Positions 27,147 to 36,563 of a stretch of DNA of 64,000 nt are shown here, piece after piece; positions within the stretch are counted from its first letter, which is position 1, and the number at the start of each line of letters is the position of its first letter. The stretch lies in the NCBI GenBank assembly GCA_021777225.1, contig JAJYDQ010000003.1, forward strand, positions 26,927-90,926. Reading direction: 5' to 3'. Made by a program: the position numbers and the translations under genes. Under the pieces are notes generated by a model. The model saw only the letters and a program-made list of their open reading frames with translations, did no database searches and was not told the DNA's origin. The stretch comes from Deltaproteobacteria bacterium (GTDB taxonomy: Bacteria; Desulfobacterota; Desulfomonilia; Desulfomonilales; Desulfomonilaceae).

Positions 27147-27926
27147 ATGAAAAAAGAAAATTATACATTTTGTTTTGTCTTCCCTATGGGAATTGAAGCT
27201 CGCCCTTTCCTCAAACGTGCTGAAACTAAGCGCCGATGGAAAATAGGACATGCTACGCATCGGGAAGTATTCTTTGAAGGGAACATGATCTTGGTTGTCA
27301 GAAGCGGTATTGGTTTTGAAAAGGCCCTAGCAGCGACTAAAAATGTACAGGGACGGCCGACTTTCATGTTGAGCGCAGGGACATGTGGCGCCCTTGTTCC
27401 TGATCTCAGTCCCGGTGACATACTAATCGCCGACGAGACAGTCCTTGAAGACAACCCTAATGAGCGTCTCAAATGTGCCGAAGTCCTTATAAAAAGTCTT
27501 GAAAGGGCCTGTTCGAGGGCAGGCTTACGATATAAAATCGGTCCAATAGCTACGGCCGCGAAACCAGTTTTCCGCAGGGCCGAAAGGGAGAAGCTCAGTC
27601 ACACCTCCGGCGCCTACGCTGTTGACATGGAGAGTCATGCCATAGCCGCAGGCGCTTCGTCAATCGGGTCATCATTCGGCGTAATTCGAGTTGTATCAGA
27701 TGGAATCGAATCTCCGCCGTTGCCGGACCGAAACATCATAAAGAACTGGCGCAGTCAATTCCACAAAATCCCGAAAAATATTTTTTCTCTAATAAGATGG
27801 TGGAACTTTCTGAGGACCTTCAACTCCTCAGTTAAAAAATTGGACAAGCCCCTGGTGGAATTAACGCGCCTCGGTATCCATCCTGAATCTTACGAACCCC
27901 CTGAGGTTGAGTCCAGTCGGCAGTGA
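27147..27926 (+). CDS. Nucleoside phosphorylase/nucleosidase-fold protein
   Basis: Purine nucleoside phosphorylase-superfamily protein, probably a nucleosidase. Visible motifs are VFPMGIEARPFL, VVRSGIGFEKALAA, MLSAGTCGALVPDL and the catalytic-Glu box AVDMESHAIAAGA, followed by VIRVVSDG with the likely catalytic Asp. The 3' part (residues 200-260) is a basic extension beyond the core. The start is uncertain: ATG 27147 is used, a TTG at 27123 is in frame, and none has a clear ribosome site. It differs from MqnB. MTA/SAH nucleosidase or the hopanoid-associated phosphorylase HpnG are alternatives. Confidence 0.72.
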   Translation: MKKENYTFCFVFPMGIEARPFLKRAETKRRWKIGHATHREVFFEGNMILVVRSGIGFEKALAATKNVQGRPTFMLSAGTCGALVPDLSPGDILIADETVLEDNPNERLKCAEVLIKSLERACSRAGLRYKIGPIATAAKPVFRRAEREKLSHTSGAYAVDMESHAIAAGASSIGSSFGVIRVVSDGIESPPLPDRNIIKNWRSQFHKIPKNIFSLIRWWNFLRTFNSSVKKLDKPLVELTRLGIHPESYEPPEVESSRQ

Positions 27927-27943
27927 CTGAAATTTCGGCCACG

Positions 27944-27972
27944 GTGTCAAGCTCCACGACTTGTGATATAAT
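27944..27972 (+). promoter_or_regulatory. Predicted sigma-70 promoter with long leader before the thioesterase gene
   Basis: GTGTCA at 27944-27949, a 17-base spacer and a perfect TATAAT at 27967-27972. The next gene starts at 28181, so the untranslated leader would be about 200 bases. It includes an AAGGAGG not followed by a start codon and a palindromic GAGGGCCCTC at 28059-28068. Confidence 0.5.
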
Positions 27973-28180
27973 TAAGGAGGGACGGCTGGCGCCATTTGGT
28001 TTTGTGTTTTTAATACGATGACGGTACTTTTATTTGAACACTCTTCGTTAATTACAAGAGGGCCCTCCGTTTGCCGCCATTTCGGAAAGTTGCTTATTGA
28101 TGAATAATTGCAATGAACCGCTCATCGGCCTCAGAAAGTCATTTGAGGTCATGGACGCGTTATGAAAAGAAGGAGGAAAA

Positions 28181-28609
28181 TTGGTTAATCAGTCTCTGTT
28201 CCCTGCGAACGACCAACGGGAACGTTTTTTTGAATGTTCAGTTTATTATGAAGACACTGATTGCATGAGCGTAGTGTATCATGCCAATTACTTGAAATTC
28301 CTGGAACGAGCCCGTTCCGAGTTTGTTTCCGATCGCCTTGGAACGAGTATCGTCGATTACCACAACCGTGGATACCTGTTCATGGTTCACAAGATCGAAA
28401 TCGCTTACCATTCTCCTGCCAGGTTGGGTGACACCTTAACAATTAAGACATGGATAGAAAAAACTACGACTTTTAGAATAGTAGTCAAACAGATTGTCAT
28501 CAAAAAGGGACAGCCTAGAGACTACTTGGTTACCGCGACCGTTACACTGGTAGCCGTAGGCGAGGATGGACAGCTACGAGCGATTCCCAAGGAATTTCAC
28601 GAACTCTAG
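28181..28609 (+). CDS. YbgC/FadM-type acyl-CoA thioesterase
   Basis: Hot-dog-fold thioesterase of the 4-hydroxybenzoyl-CoA/YbgC family, 142 residues. The signature VYYEDTDCMSVVYHANYLKFLERAR is at residues 19-43, with the catalytic Asp in the D-x-x-x-V-V-Y-H stretch. A central helix and a strand pattern ending in VTLVAVGEDG complete the fold. The start is TTG 28181 with a perfect AAGGAGG five bases upstream. No tol-pal genes are adjacent, so the classical Tol link is not supported here. The acyl-CoA substrate is not known. Confidence 0.85.
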   Translation: MVNQSLFPANDQRERFFECSVYYEDTDCMSVVYHANYLKFLERARSEFVSDRLGTSIVDYHNRGYLFMVHKIEIAYHSPARLGDTLTIKTWIEKTTTFRIVVKQIVIKKGQPRDYLVTATVTLVAVGEDGQLRAIPKEFHEL

Positions 28610-28673
28610 ATCACGCCTCAACTAAATATACCCGATTTCTAAAACTAGCTCTTAGTGGAGTCTTTCAGTTTCC

Positions 28674-29501
28674 ATGATGCCAAGTAACGTTGCGTTCCGC
28701 TCGACATTAATCCTAATTATTTTCATACTTGCCCAATCCTTATCGATTGCTCAAGTCCCGGGATCTCCAATAACCAAACTAATACGAATATCCGGCCTGC
28801 GCGGTCAACTTGAACATTTAGCGGCGGCGCTTCTGATGACGGTCCCGGACGACCTGTTTCCAGATAATAGAAGCAGGTCTAATTTCAATTCCCATATGAA
28901 GGGCCAAATTAGTACAGAATCACTGGCCAAAGTGTTTGAAGAAACTTTTTCTGAGAATCTGGAGATGGAAAAACTTGATAAGGCAATTAAATTCTATGAG
29001 TCCAGCTTAGGCAGAAAGCTCGGGCGTATTCAGGGTGACTCGTTGTCATCATACAACATTAAGGCCATTCGTGAAGCAAGAAGAATGACAACTACCCTTA
29101 CTGAAGATAGAACTCGCCTCCTCGAGCGGTTGATTCTAAACGGGAATATATACCAGAACAACGTGGCGTTCCGCAAATTGATAGTCCATCTACTAGGGGC
29201 CCCCAATTGGGATGAACATTCCGAGTCCCAAGACAACAGTGGAGCAAAATTGGGTTCTCCGAAAAATTACTCCGAGGAGGGGCCGGGTTCGCTTCATCAA
29301 GCATCCCTAACGTGCTTTGCGTATACCTACAAGTCGTTGACCGACCAGGAACTGGAATCATTAGCTAAATTTCAGGAAACGGAAGCGGGCGAATGGTTTG
29401 AGAATACAGCTTCAAAATGTTTTGAACAGGTAATCATAAAAACTGTAAAGGCCTTAAATAATGGACTGATAGACTCAAAAGACGGGTCTACAAAGAATTA
29501 G
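28674..29501 (+). CDS. Exported protein with two DUF2059-like helical halves
   Basis: Signal peptide at residues 8-27 (STLILIIFILAQSLSIAQ). The mature part is mostly helical with two related segments: DKAIKFYESSLGRKL near residue 105 and ELESLAKFQETEAGEWF near residue 230. Both resemble the 'bulk-of-helices then F-Y-x-S/T-x-x-G' core of DUF2059 proteins. Function is unknown. A charged Ser/Gly/Asn linker separates the halves (about residues 180-205). It starts 64 bases after the thioesterase and 17 bases before the next exported protein, suggesting one transcript. Confidence 0.68.
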   Translation: MMPSNVAFRSTLILIIFILAQSLSIAQVPGSPITKLIRISGLRGQLEHLAAALLMTVPDDLFPDNRSRSNFNSHMKGQISTESLAKVFEETFSENLEMEKLDKAIKFYESSLGRKLGRIQGDSLSSYNIKAIREARRMTTTLTEDRTRLLERLILNGNIYQNNVAFRKLIVHLLGAPNWDEHSESQDNSGAKLGSPKNYSEEGPGSLHQASLTCFAYTYKSLTDQELESLAKFQETEAGEWFENTASKCFEQVIIKTVKALNNGLIDSKDGSTKN

Positions 29502-29518
29502 GATGGAAAGATCATATA

Positions 29519-30124
29519 ATGTCACATGAAATTTTGATCATCGCGTTGGTTAACAAAAAAGTTAAAACCGATAACGGAAGACTTTACATCTCGTCTATGA
29601 TTTTAGTCCTGTTTCTTGTGATTTCGATTTTACCATCTGGAAATCTATCAGACGCTTCTGAAACCAGTGCGTTTAAGACCTACACGGACCCGTCAAAACG
29701 ATTTTCGATAAAATTTCCCTCTACAATGAAAGTTGAAGAACCAAACCCTGATGAAATTCGAATTTATCACCCAAATGCGACTTTCAGGATTAACATATCT
29801 ATAGAAAATCGGCTCAAAAAGGGACCTCCAGACGCGACAGCTTTTATCAAGGCTTTTAAACAGAACCTTAAACTGGAGACAAAACAGGCTGAAATTTTGA
29901 AAGAAGGCAGTTCAAAGAACATTAAGGGAGCGCAGGCCTATTTGATTTACGCGTTCACCGATAAACGCGGAATCAGGCTCATGCAGATATGTCAGTATTA
30001 TGCTACTGAAGATCGTTTCCTCCAGTTGATCATCACAGACAGAATTGAGGGTTTTCGGAATCTGGAAAAAATAATTTCTGAAATTCATGAATCCTTCAAA
30101 ATTTTAAAGCCTAATCTTAAATAA
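29519..30124 (+). CDS. Exported PsbP/DcrB-like protein
   Basis: The N-terminus is hydrophobic after about 25 residues ([15 protein letters not shown]), giving a signal peptide or anchor. The mature part begins [24 protein letters not shown], the opening strand pair seen in PsbP/Mog1-like folds and DcrB-type proteins, and continues with alternating strands and a final helix. No catalytic residues are apparent. A shorter start at the internal ATG 29597 (MILVLF) would give a more typical signal peptide. It is probably cotranscribed with the DUF2059-like gene. Function is unknown. Confidence 0.65.
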   Translation: MSHEILIIALVNKKVKTDNGRLYISSMILVLFLVISILPSGNLSDASETSAFKTYTDPSKRFSIKFPSTMKVEEPNPDEIRIYHPNATFRINISIENRLKKGPPDATAFIKAFKQNLKLETKQAEILKEGSSKNIKGAQAYLIYAFTDKRGIRLMQICQYYATEDRFLQLIITDRIEGFRNLEKIISEIHESFKILKPNLK

Positions 30125-30156
30125 AAAGAGCGAATTCAATTCCAGGGACCGAAGCG

Positions 30157-32157
30157 ATGGGTGTCTTCGAATTAGTTTCAGATTTCAAGCCACAAGGTGA
30201 CCAACCGCAAGCAATTGCTGAGCTGGTTTCCGGGCTTCAGTCAGGGACCAGATACCAGGTCCTGCTAGGGGTAACCGGTTCAGGGAAAACTTACACAATG
30301 GCTAACGTGATTGCCCAAACAGGTAAAACCGCACTGGTACTAGCCCCCAACAAAACACTCGCTGCCCAACTCTTCAACGAATTCAAGGCCCTTTTCCCAC
30401 ACAACGCCGTCGAATATTTTGTCTCATATTATGACTATTACCAACCAGAAGCTTATATTCCCCAATCCGACACGTTCATTGAGAAGGATTCGAGCATAAA
30501 TGAAACTATAGACAAAATGAGACACTCGGCGACACGATCTCTTCTTGAACGAAACGACGTGATCATAGTAGCTTCCGTATCCTGTATATATGGCCTTGGT
30601 TCACCGGAAGCCTACCAGAACATGCTAGTCCATCTTATACGAACAGAAGAAACCGATCGTGATGAAATACTCAAGAAACTGGTCGAAATTCAATATAGCC
30701 GCAATGACATCGACTTCCATCGTGGGACTTTCAGGGTCCGTGGAGATGTGGTGGAAGTTTTTCCGGCCTATGAAGAAGACCGCGCTGTTCGCATTGAGTT
30801 TTTTGGCGATGTAGTAGATACCATTTCCGAAATTGATCCGCTACGAGGCAAGGTTTTACGGCGTTTGGAAAGAGTAGCGATCTATCCAGCGAGCCATTAT
30901 GTTACCGAAAAGTCTCGCTTGATTGAATCTGCGGATCAGATCCTGGAAGAAATGAAAGAACGTGTGGATTTGTTTAGATCTCGAGGCAAATTTATCGAAG
31001 CGCAAAGGATTGAGGAGCGTACCCGCTTCGATGTGGAGATGCTCAAGGAAATGGGATATTGCAACGGGATCGAAAATTATTCACGTTATTTGACCGGTCG
31101 CTCCCCAGGTCAGCCACCCCCCACCCTGCTGGAATATTTCCCTAAAGATTCCCTCTTCATGATCGATGAATCCCACGTGAGCGTACCCCAGTTGCGGGGT
31201 ATGTTTAGAGGGGACCGTTCCCGTAAACAGACCCTTGTCGAATACGGTTTCCGTTTACCGAGCGCGTTGGATAACAGGCCCTTGACATTCGATGAATTCG
31301 AAGTCCTGGTCAATCAGGCCATATTTGTTTCCGCGACACCCGGCCCGTACGAATTATCCAACGCCGAAGGACACGTAGTGGAACAGGTAATAAGGCCTAC
31401 AGGTCTGACGGACCCTGCAATTGAAATCCGGCCGGCTTCGGACCAGGTAGATGATCTGCTTTTCGAAATCAGAAAACGAGTGGAAAAGAGTCAACGAGTC
31501 CTGGTTACAACCCTGACAAAAAAGATGGCGGAAGATCTCACCGAGTATTACTCAGGTCTGGGAATAAAGGTCACGTATTTACATTCTGAGATCCACACGA
31601 TTGAGAGAATGGAAATCATTCGTGACCTGAGACTCGGCAAATTTGATGTCCTGGTTGGTATTAATCTGTTAAGGGAAGGACTTGATATTCCGGAAGTTTC
31701 TTTAGTGGCAATTCTCGACGCGGACAAAGAGGGATTCCTCAGATCTGAACGGTCTTTGATACAAACAGCAGGACGGGCGGCTAGAAATATAGATGGCCTG
31801 GTAATTTTGTACGCTGATTCGATTACGGATTCAATAAAGAAAACCGTTGATGAAACCAGTCGTAGGAGAACAGTTCAGATTCAGTTCAACCTGGATCACA
31901 ATATTACCCCTGAAAGTGTTAGGAAAGACATAAACGACATACTATCATCAATATCGGAGCAGGATTATGTCACTGTTGAATCTGTTCCGATCGGAACCAG
32001 TTCACAGATCCATCCAAATGAGATCCCCAAACTGATCAAAAAATTGACCAAAGAAATGTTTGCCGCCGCTAAAAACCTTGAATTTGAAAGCGCCGCCGAA
32101 ATTCGTGACAAGATTCGGGAATTAGAGAAAACAGCTATAAAATATGGCGCAGCCTGA
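30157..32157 (+). CDS. uvrB: Excinuclease ABC subunit B
   Basis: Helicase-like damage-verification subunit of nucleotide excision repair. Features in order: [11 protein letters not shown], the Walker [10 protein letters not shown] (about residues 40-48), the beta-hairpin [12 protein letters not shown] that inserts into DNA, DESH box (IDESHVS), helicase motifs V and VI ([26 protein letters not shown]), and a C-terminal UVR domain for UvrC/UvrA ([20 protein letters not shown]). The 666-residue length is normal. It converges on scpB with a 32-base gap and no hairpin between. Confidence 0.98.
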   Translation: MGVFELVSDFKPQGDQPQAIAELVSGLQSGTRYQVLLGVTGSGKTYTMANVIAQTGKTALVLAPNKTLAAQLFNEFKALFPHNAVEYFVSYYDYYQPEAYIPQSDTFIEKDSSINETIDKMRHSATRSLLERNDVIIVASVSCIYGLGSPEAYQNMLVHLIRTEETDRDEILKKLVEIQYSRNDIDFHRGTFRVRGDVVEVFPAYEEDRAVRIEFFGDVVDTISEIDPLRGKVLRRLERVAIYPASHYVTEKSRLIESADQILEEMKERVDLFRSRGKFIEAQRIEERTRFDVEMLKEMGYCNGIENYSRYLTGRSPGQPPPTLLEYFPKDSLFMIDESHVSVPQLRGMFRGDRSRKQTLVEYGFRLPSALDNRPLTFDEFEVLVNQAIFVSATPGPYELSNAEGHVVEQVIRPTGLTDPAIEIRPASDQVDDLLFEIRKRVEKSQRVLVTTLTKKMAEDLTEYYSGLGIKVTYLHSEIHTIERMEIIRDLRLGKFDVLVGINLLREGLDIPEVSLVAILDADKEGFLRSERSLIQTAGRAARNIDGLVILYADSITDSIKKTVDETSRRRTVQIQFNLDHNITPESVRKDINDILSSISEQDYVTVESVPIGTSSQIHPNEIPKLIKKLTKEMFAAAKNLEFESAAEIRDKIRELEKTAIKYGAA

Positions 32158-32189
32158 GTTAATCACTCCAGTTTAAAGCTTTGTCCCGT

Positions 32190-32726
32190 TTATGGCAAAA
32201 TATCTTCAACGCCTTCTACGTCCGGCAATTGTGGCAGGCCGCTCAAGTCATTGAGCCCAAATACTTGAAGAAATGTTTTGGTAGTAGCATATAGTAATGG
32301 TCTTCCCGGGATGTCATCACGACCAATAACGGCAATCAGCTCCCGTTCCACCAGGTTCTTTATAGGACTTGAACTCTCTACCCCCCTTATTTGTTCTATC
32401 TTGTTTCTGGTAACCGGCTGATTGTAGGCTACAATAGCCAGTGCTTCCAGCGCGGCTCGACTAAGCCTCCAGGGCTTTAAATCTTTAAGCGCCTGTATCC
32501 AGGGAGCTATCTCAGGGAGGGAACGAAACTGATATCCTCCCTCAACTCTTAACAGGTTAAAACCACGATCCCTCTCTGAATACTCACGTTCTAATTCATC
32601 AATAACGGTTTTAATCGAATCTTTTGGCGCTTCAGGGACGGCTTTTCTGATGGCCTCAATGTTTATGGGGTCTGAACTGACGAAAATCAAACCTTCAATT
32701 ATTGATTTGAGTTTGCGGGCGGTCAA
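32190..32726 (-). CDS. scpB: Segregation and condensation protein B
   Basis: Winged-helix partner of ScpA in the SMC complex for chromosome compaction. Two winged-helix domains are visible, with IIEGLIFVSSDPINIEAIRK at the start and ALEALAIVAYNQPVTRNKIEQIRGV in the centre. Family-typical GRPLLYATTKTFLQVFGL is near the end. I place the start at TTG 32726 (TTG-ACC-GCC) because the conserved region begins there and GAGGTC lies upstream. A longer frame to 32822 would overlap the upstream leader of the divergent gene. scpA is not in the window. Confidence 0.92.
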   Translation of the reverse strand: MTARKLKSIIEGLIFVSSDPINIEAIRKAVPEAPKDSIKTVIDELEREYSERDRGFNLLRVEGGYQFRSLPEIAPWIQALKDLKPWRLSRAALEALAIVAYNQPVTRNKIEQIRGVESSSPIKNLVERELIAVIGRDDIPGRPLLYATTKTFLQVFGLNDLSGLPQLPDVEGVEDILP

Positions 32727-32900
32727 CTTGTTTGGAGACCTCTTTGAAGAATACGAGCATAGACTATTATCACATCTCCACAAATTATAATATTGTGTGA
32801 ATCCAACTTCATCGTTCAGCATTATTTTCTGGGTAGTCGTTTTGTGTTACAATTAATAAAAATATCAGGCGCAGCGAAAATCCATAGCAAAGGATTCAAA

Positions 32901-34112
32901 ATGAAATTTGTAGAAGATAATCCCAATAGAATTACGAGCGCCGAAATCGTAGTGGGAATACCTTCGCTTAATGAAGCAGATCTAATATCCTTCCCTACAC
33001 AGCAGGCTGATCGCGGCCTTGTGAAACATTATCCCGAAAAATCCGCTGTGATCATAAATGTTGATAATCATTCCCCGGACAATACACACAAGATGTTTAT
33101 GGAAACTCGGACGCAAACACCCAAAATTTATATCTCAACAGAAGAGGGCGTCACAGGAAAGGGGAACAATTTAAGAAACCTTTTTGAAAAAGCGCTGGAG
33201 CTTGGCGCGAAAGTTGTCGTAGTAATTGACGCCGACCTCAAGAGCATTTCCCCAATGTGGATCAGAAACCTGGCAGAGCCCATTTTCGAGGGCTATGATT
33301 ATGTCTCTCCGCTTTACATACGCCACAAATATGACTTTACGGTTACCAACAGCATTGCATACCCACTAACCAGGGCGCTTTACGGTAGGCGAGTCAGACA
33401 ACCAATCGGTGGCGACGTGGCGTTCTCCGGCGCAGTTACGCGTTCTTTTGTCGAATCCAACATATGGAACGAAGCCATAGCCCATTTTGGAATTGACGCT
33501 TGGATGACAACAAACGCCGTAAAAACTCATGGCTCAATAATTCAGTCTTTCATGGGAAGGCCAAAAGTTCACAAAAACCGAGACATAGACGCCCAAGTTG
33601 GTCTGATATTTGAAGACGTAGTAGGGACCATTTTTGAACTTATGCTCCATTTTGACTCTTTTTGGAAAGATGTCAGGTGGAGCAGACCTACAGCGGTTTT
33701 TGGTTTTGGACTTGGTGATATCGAGGTGCCACCGCCAGTAGATATAGACACCCATGCGCTATGGGATAAATTTGTTTCAGGTGTTAGAGGGAAATGGAAT
33801 GTTTATTCCTCTGCGCTGGAAAGAGAAAATCTTAACAAGCTTGAAGAGGTAATGGATATTCCGGCCATGGGATTTGAATTCCCCACCGGTCTATGGGCCA
33901 AACTTATATATGACTTCGCCGTCGCGTACAAAGGGGTCTCTTTGGATAGGACGGAACTCATAAGAGGTTTAATTCCGTTACATTATGGAAAAACCCTGTC
34001 GTTTGTGATCGAGACCGAGGCAATGAACAATCAACAGGTTGAAGAGTTTATTGAGGACCAGTGTCTTCAATTTGAAAAAACGAAGCCCTATCTGCTCGAC
34101 CGTTGGGGTTAG
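32901..34112 (+). CDS. GT-A glycosyltransferase, glucosyl-3-phosphoglycerate/mannosylglycerate synthase-like
   Basis: Cytosolic nucleotide-sugar transferase with a GT2-like N-terminal domain. It has EIVVGIPSLNEADLI at the start, IINVDNHSPDNTH, a GKGNNLR stretch, and the metal-binding DAD (VVVIDADLKSISP) near residue 115. PLYIRHKYDFTVTNSIAYP and GGDVAFSG follow, which resemble the GT81/GT78 glucosylglycerate or mannosylglycerate synthases that make compatible solutes. The start is ATG 32901 with AAAGGA; an upstream in-frame ATG at 32793 is rejected. No phosphatase partner is next to it; a lone receiver protein follows. The acceptor is inferred. Confidence 0.7.
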   Translation: MKFVEDNPNRITSAEIVVGIPSLNEADLISFPTQQADRGLVKHYPEKSAVIINVDNHSPDNTHKMFMETRTQTPKIYISTEEGVTGKGNNLRNLFEKALELGAKVVVVIDADLKSISPMWIRNLAEPIFEGYDYVSPLYIRHKYDFTVTNSIAYPLTRALYGRRVRQPIGGDVAFSGAVTRSFVESNIWNEAIAHFGIDAWMTTNAVKTHGSIIQSFMGRPKVHKNRDIDAQVGLIFEDVVGTIFELMLHFDSFWKDVRWSRPTAVFGFGLGDIEVPPPVDIDTHALWDKFVSGVRGKWNVYSSALERENLNKLEEVMDIPAMGFEFPTGLWAKLIYDFAVAYKGVSLDRTELIRGLIPLHYGKTLSFVIETEAMNNQQVEEFIEDQCLQFEKTKPYLLDRWG

Positions 34113-34184
34113 CTCCGATTCTTGCAACTTGAAAACCTGTATCGAACATATAATTTTCCCTGATCCTTTAAAGGAGCCTTGCAG

Positions 34185-34547
34185 ATGCCCAAGATTCTTA
34201 TAGTAGACGATGAAGAAGGCATAAGAATGCTCTATTCAATGGAGCTTCAGGATGAAGGTTACGATGTCATCACTTTGCCTGATGGAAATGGACTGATAGA
34301 GGTCATCGAGAAAGAAGGTCCTGATTGTGTGATTATGGATATTAAAATGAAGGAATTTAATGGTCTCGATCTGCTCCAACAAATCAGGAAACGTTATTAC
34401 GACTTGCCTGTGATCCTGAATTCAGCATATTCAAGCTTCAAAGTTGACCTAAAAAGTGTGGCTGCGGACTACTATGTGGTGAAGAGTTCAGACTTGACTG
34501 AACTCAAAGAGAAATTAAAATTAGCTTTGGAAACCAAGATTCCTTGA
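34185..34547 (+). CDS. Single-domain response regulator (CheY-like receiver)
   Basis: A 120-residue receiver domain with no output domain. Acidic pocket DDEE at residues 8-11, phosphoacceptor Asp in VIMDIKMKEFNG near residue 52, and lysine in YVVKSSD near residue 100. The usual switch Thr/Ser is Ser in NSAYS. The start is ATG 34185, eight bases after AAGGAG; a TTG six bases earlier is also in frame. No kinase is adjacent, so its partner is elsewhere. It could act by phosphotransfer or by protein binding. Confidence 0.9.
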   Translation: MPKILIVDDEEGIRMLYSMELQDEGYDVITLPDGNGLIEVIEKEGPDCVIMDIKMKEFNGLDLLQQIRKRYYDLPVILNSAYSSFKVDLKSVAADYYVVKSSDLTELKEKLKLALETKIP

Positions 34548-34668
34548 TCAACCAGATAGCTATGTTCGATTAGTTACCAAGGATTTCACGTCTTTCTATG
34601 AGCATAATGCGAGTTAATTTTTAAATATCTCACTTGCCTTGGATACTGAGGTTCAGGCGCCAGTTTGG

Positions 34669-34697
34669 TTGACCGTAAATTTGTCCAGGCCTCTAAC
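34669..34697 (+). promoter_or_regulatory. Predicted sigma-70 promoter of the flavoprotein/2-oxoacid oxidoreductase operon
   Basis: TTGACC at 34669-34674, a 17-base spacer and TCTAAC at 34692-34697. It lies 67 bases before the operon's first ATG. The -35 matches five of six and the -10 four of six positions. Confidence 0.5.
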
Positions 34698-34763
34698 ATG
34701 TTTCTGTGCCTGCAATCACCAGCTTTTCTTTCTATCAATTGAAAAGCCTCCGAGAGGGGACTC

Positions 34764-36563
34764 ATGATGGCAAATGGATTTGCGCCGGAGAAACCAATCG
34801 ACTCGAATGATGAACATGCAGAACCGAATGTTCTTTATTCGACCGATCCAGCGGATTTTCGCTACATGGCCGTGAATGTACCGTGTCAATCGGCGTGCCC
34901 AGCGCTCACCAACATCCCCGCTTATATCCGAGCGCTTTATGAGAGCAAATTCGGGCTATCCTACGAAATCAATAGAATAGTTAACCTTTTCCCAGGGACT
35001 CTAGGTCGAATCTGCTCTAGACCATGTGAACTCAAATGCAGGCACGGTGAACCTGAATTGGGCAAACCGGTCAACATCTGTCACATCAAGCGGGCAGCAG
35101 CCGATTTCAGACCTCTCGGACACGCATACCTCAGTCCAAGATTCGCTCCGTCCGGGAAACGAGTTTGCATTGTCGGATCTGGCCCGGCCGGTCTAGCAGC
35201 GGCTCATGACCTTGCGATTCTGGGATTCGACGTCACCATTTATGAAGCGTGCTACGAACCGGGCGGTATGCTCAGATATGGCATACCCGATTTCCGATTA
35301 CCACGGAACGTGCTTAGTGAAGAGATTCAGAATGTTTTACGTCTCGGGATTTCTCTTAAAGTCGGGGTAAATATTGGCGTCGACATATCTCTTGAAAACC
35401 TCATGGGGGACTTCGACGCCGTACTCGTGGCTTCAGGTTGTTACGAATCCATGAAACTTGGCGTTCCAGGCGAAAACCTACCCGGAGTATTACCCGGTCT
35501 CAATTACGTAATGGATATCGCGGCAGGCTACAAACAGTCAATAGGCAAGAAAGTCCTCGTAACCGGCGCAGGCTTCACAGCCTTTGACTGTTCCCGTCTC
35601 GCCCTCAGGCTGGGAGCTGAAGACGTAAGCATTTGCATACGAGGATTTGAGGAAGATCTTCGGGTGACACGCGAGGAAATTCTTGAGGCTAAACGAGAGG
35701 GAATCAAGATAAGATCTCTATCGCTTTCAAAGCAAATTGTTGGATCGAGTAAGGTTGAAGGAATTGAATTTCTGCGGACGCGGCCGCTTGAGAAGACATC
35801 TGGAGGTCGTCGTAAGGTTGAACCGATTGAGGGAAGTGAGTTCGTCATTGCAGCCGATACAGTGATAGTGGCTGTCGGACAGGCCCCCCGTCCGATCAAA
35901 GGTCCAGGGGAAAAGAATGATCGAGGCGTCCTGTTAGCGGACAGAAAGAATTTTCAGTCTTCAACACCAGGCCTTTACGTCACTGGTGACTATCTCACGG
36001 GCCCGACCACAGTAATTGAAGCTATAGCAAGTGGAAGAAAAGCCGCTGAGCGGATCGCTTATGATCTTACCGGAAGAAAATTTACAGAATGGGCTGTGCA
36101 AATTCAAAATTTCCGGATCACTGACAGGGATCGCTCCTGGGATGTGATCCCTCGAATTGAAATGCCTACAGTCATGCCTGTTAAGAACCGTTTTCGAAAT
36201 AATGAAGTTGTGGAGGTTGAATCAGGTTACTCATCTGAGCTGGCCCACGAAGAGTCGAAAAGATGTTACTTGTGCTATCTGCATTACGAGATAGACGTCG
36301 CCAAGTGTATTTATTGCAGATATTGCATAGACAATGCTCCCAGAGATTGTATCAAGCTTGTCAAACAGGTCCTGCTGGATGAAACAGGCGCTGTTAAAGA
36401 TCTGGTTGAGACAACCAGGTGGCTCGATGTTAACGCTGTAGTAATCGATAATTCCAGATGCATCCGTTGCGGAGAGTGTGTAAGAGTCTGCCCGGTCGAT
36501 TGTATCTCTGTCTCAAGGGTTGAGCTGTTAGAGCGACCTCTAGTTCAGGAGAGTAAAGCATGA
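34764..36563 (+). CDS. GltD-like FAD/NAD(P) oxidoreductase with C-terminal ferredoxin domains
   Basis: Likely links NAD(P)H to the ferredoxin-type oxidoreductase encoded downstream. An N-terminal cysteine domain as in glutamate synthase small subunits (CQSACP, then CSRPCELKCRHGE, residues 41-100) is followed by the FAD Rossmann motif VCIVGSGPAGLAAAHD near 134. A second nucleotide-binding site is KVLVTGAGFTAFDCSRLA near 263; the GltD family usually has GGGNTAMD here. VTGDYLTGPTTVIEAIASG is the FAD-closing box. The C-terminus carries two [4Fe-4S] sites: CIYCRYC and CIRCGECVRVCP. It overlaps the next gene by four bases (ATGA). Electron route and pyridine nucleotide are inferred. Confidence 0.85.
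   Translation: MMANGFAPEKPIDSNDEHAEPNVLYSTDPADFRYMAVNVPCQSACPALTNIPAYIRALYESKFGLSYEINRIVNLFPGTLGRICSRPCELKCRHGEPELGKPVNICHIKRAAADFRPLGHAYLSPRFAPSGKRVCIVGSGPAGLAAAHDLAILGFDVTIYEACYEPGGMLRYGIPDFRLPRNVLSEEIQNVLRLGISLKVGVNIGVDISLENLMGDFDAVLVASGCYESMKLGVPGENLPGVLPGLNYVMDIAAGYKQSIGKKVLVTGAGFTAFDCSRLALRLGAEDVSICIRGFEEDLRVTREEILEAKREGIKIRSLSLSKQIVGSSKVEGIEFLRTRPLEKTSGGRRKVEPIEGSEFVIAADTVIVAVGQAPRPIKGPGEKNDRGVLLADRKNFQSSTPGLYVTGDYLTGPTTVIEAIASGRKAAERIAYDLTGRKFTEWAVQIQNFRITDRDRSWDVIPRIEMPTVMPVKNRFRNNEVVEVESGYSSELAHEESKRCYLCYLHYEIDVAKCIYCRYCIDNAPRDCIKLVKQVLLDETGAVKDLVETTRWLDVNAVVIDNSRCIRCGECVRVCPVDCISVSRVELLERPLVQESKA

Noticed and set aside
28018..28107. Short frame MTVLLFEHSSLITRG in the thioesterase leader
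   Set aside because: No ribosome site in front and no family resemblance; more likely untranslated leader.
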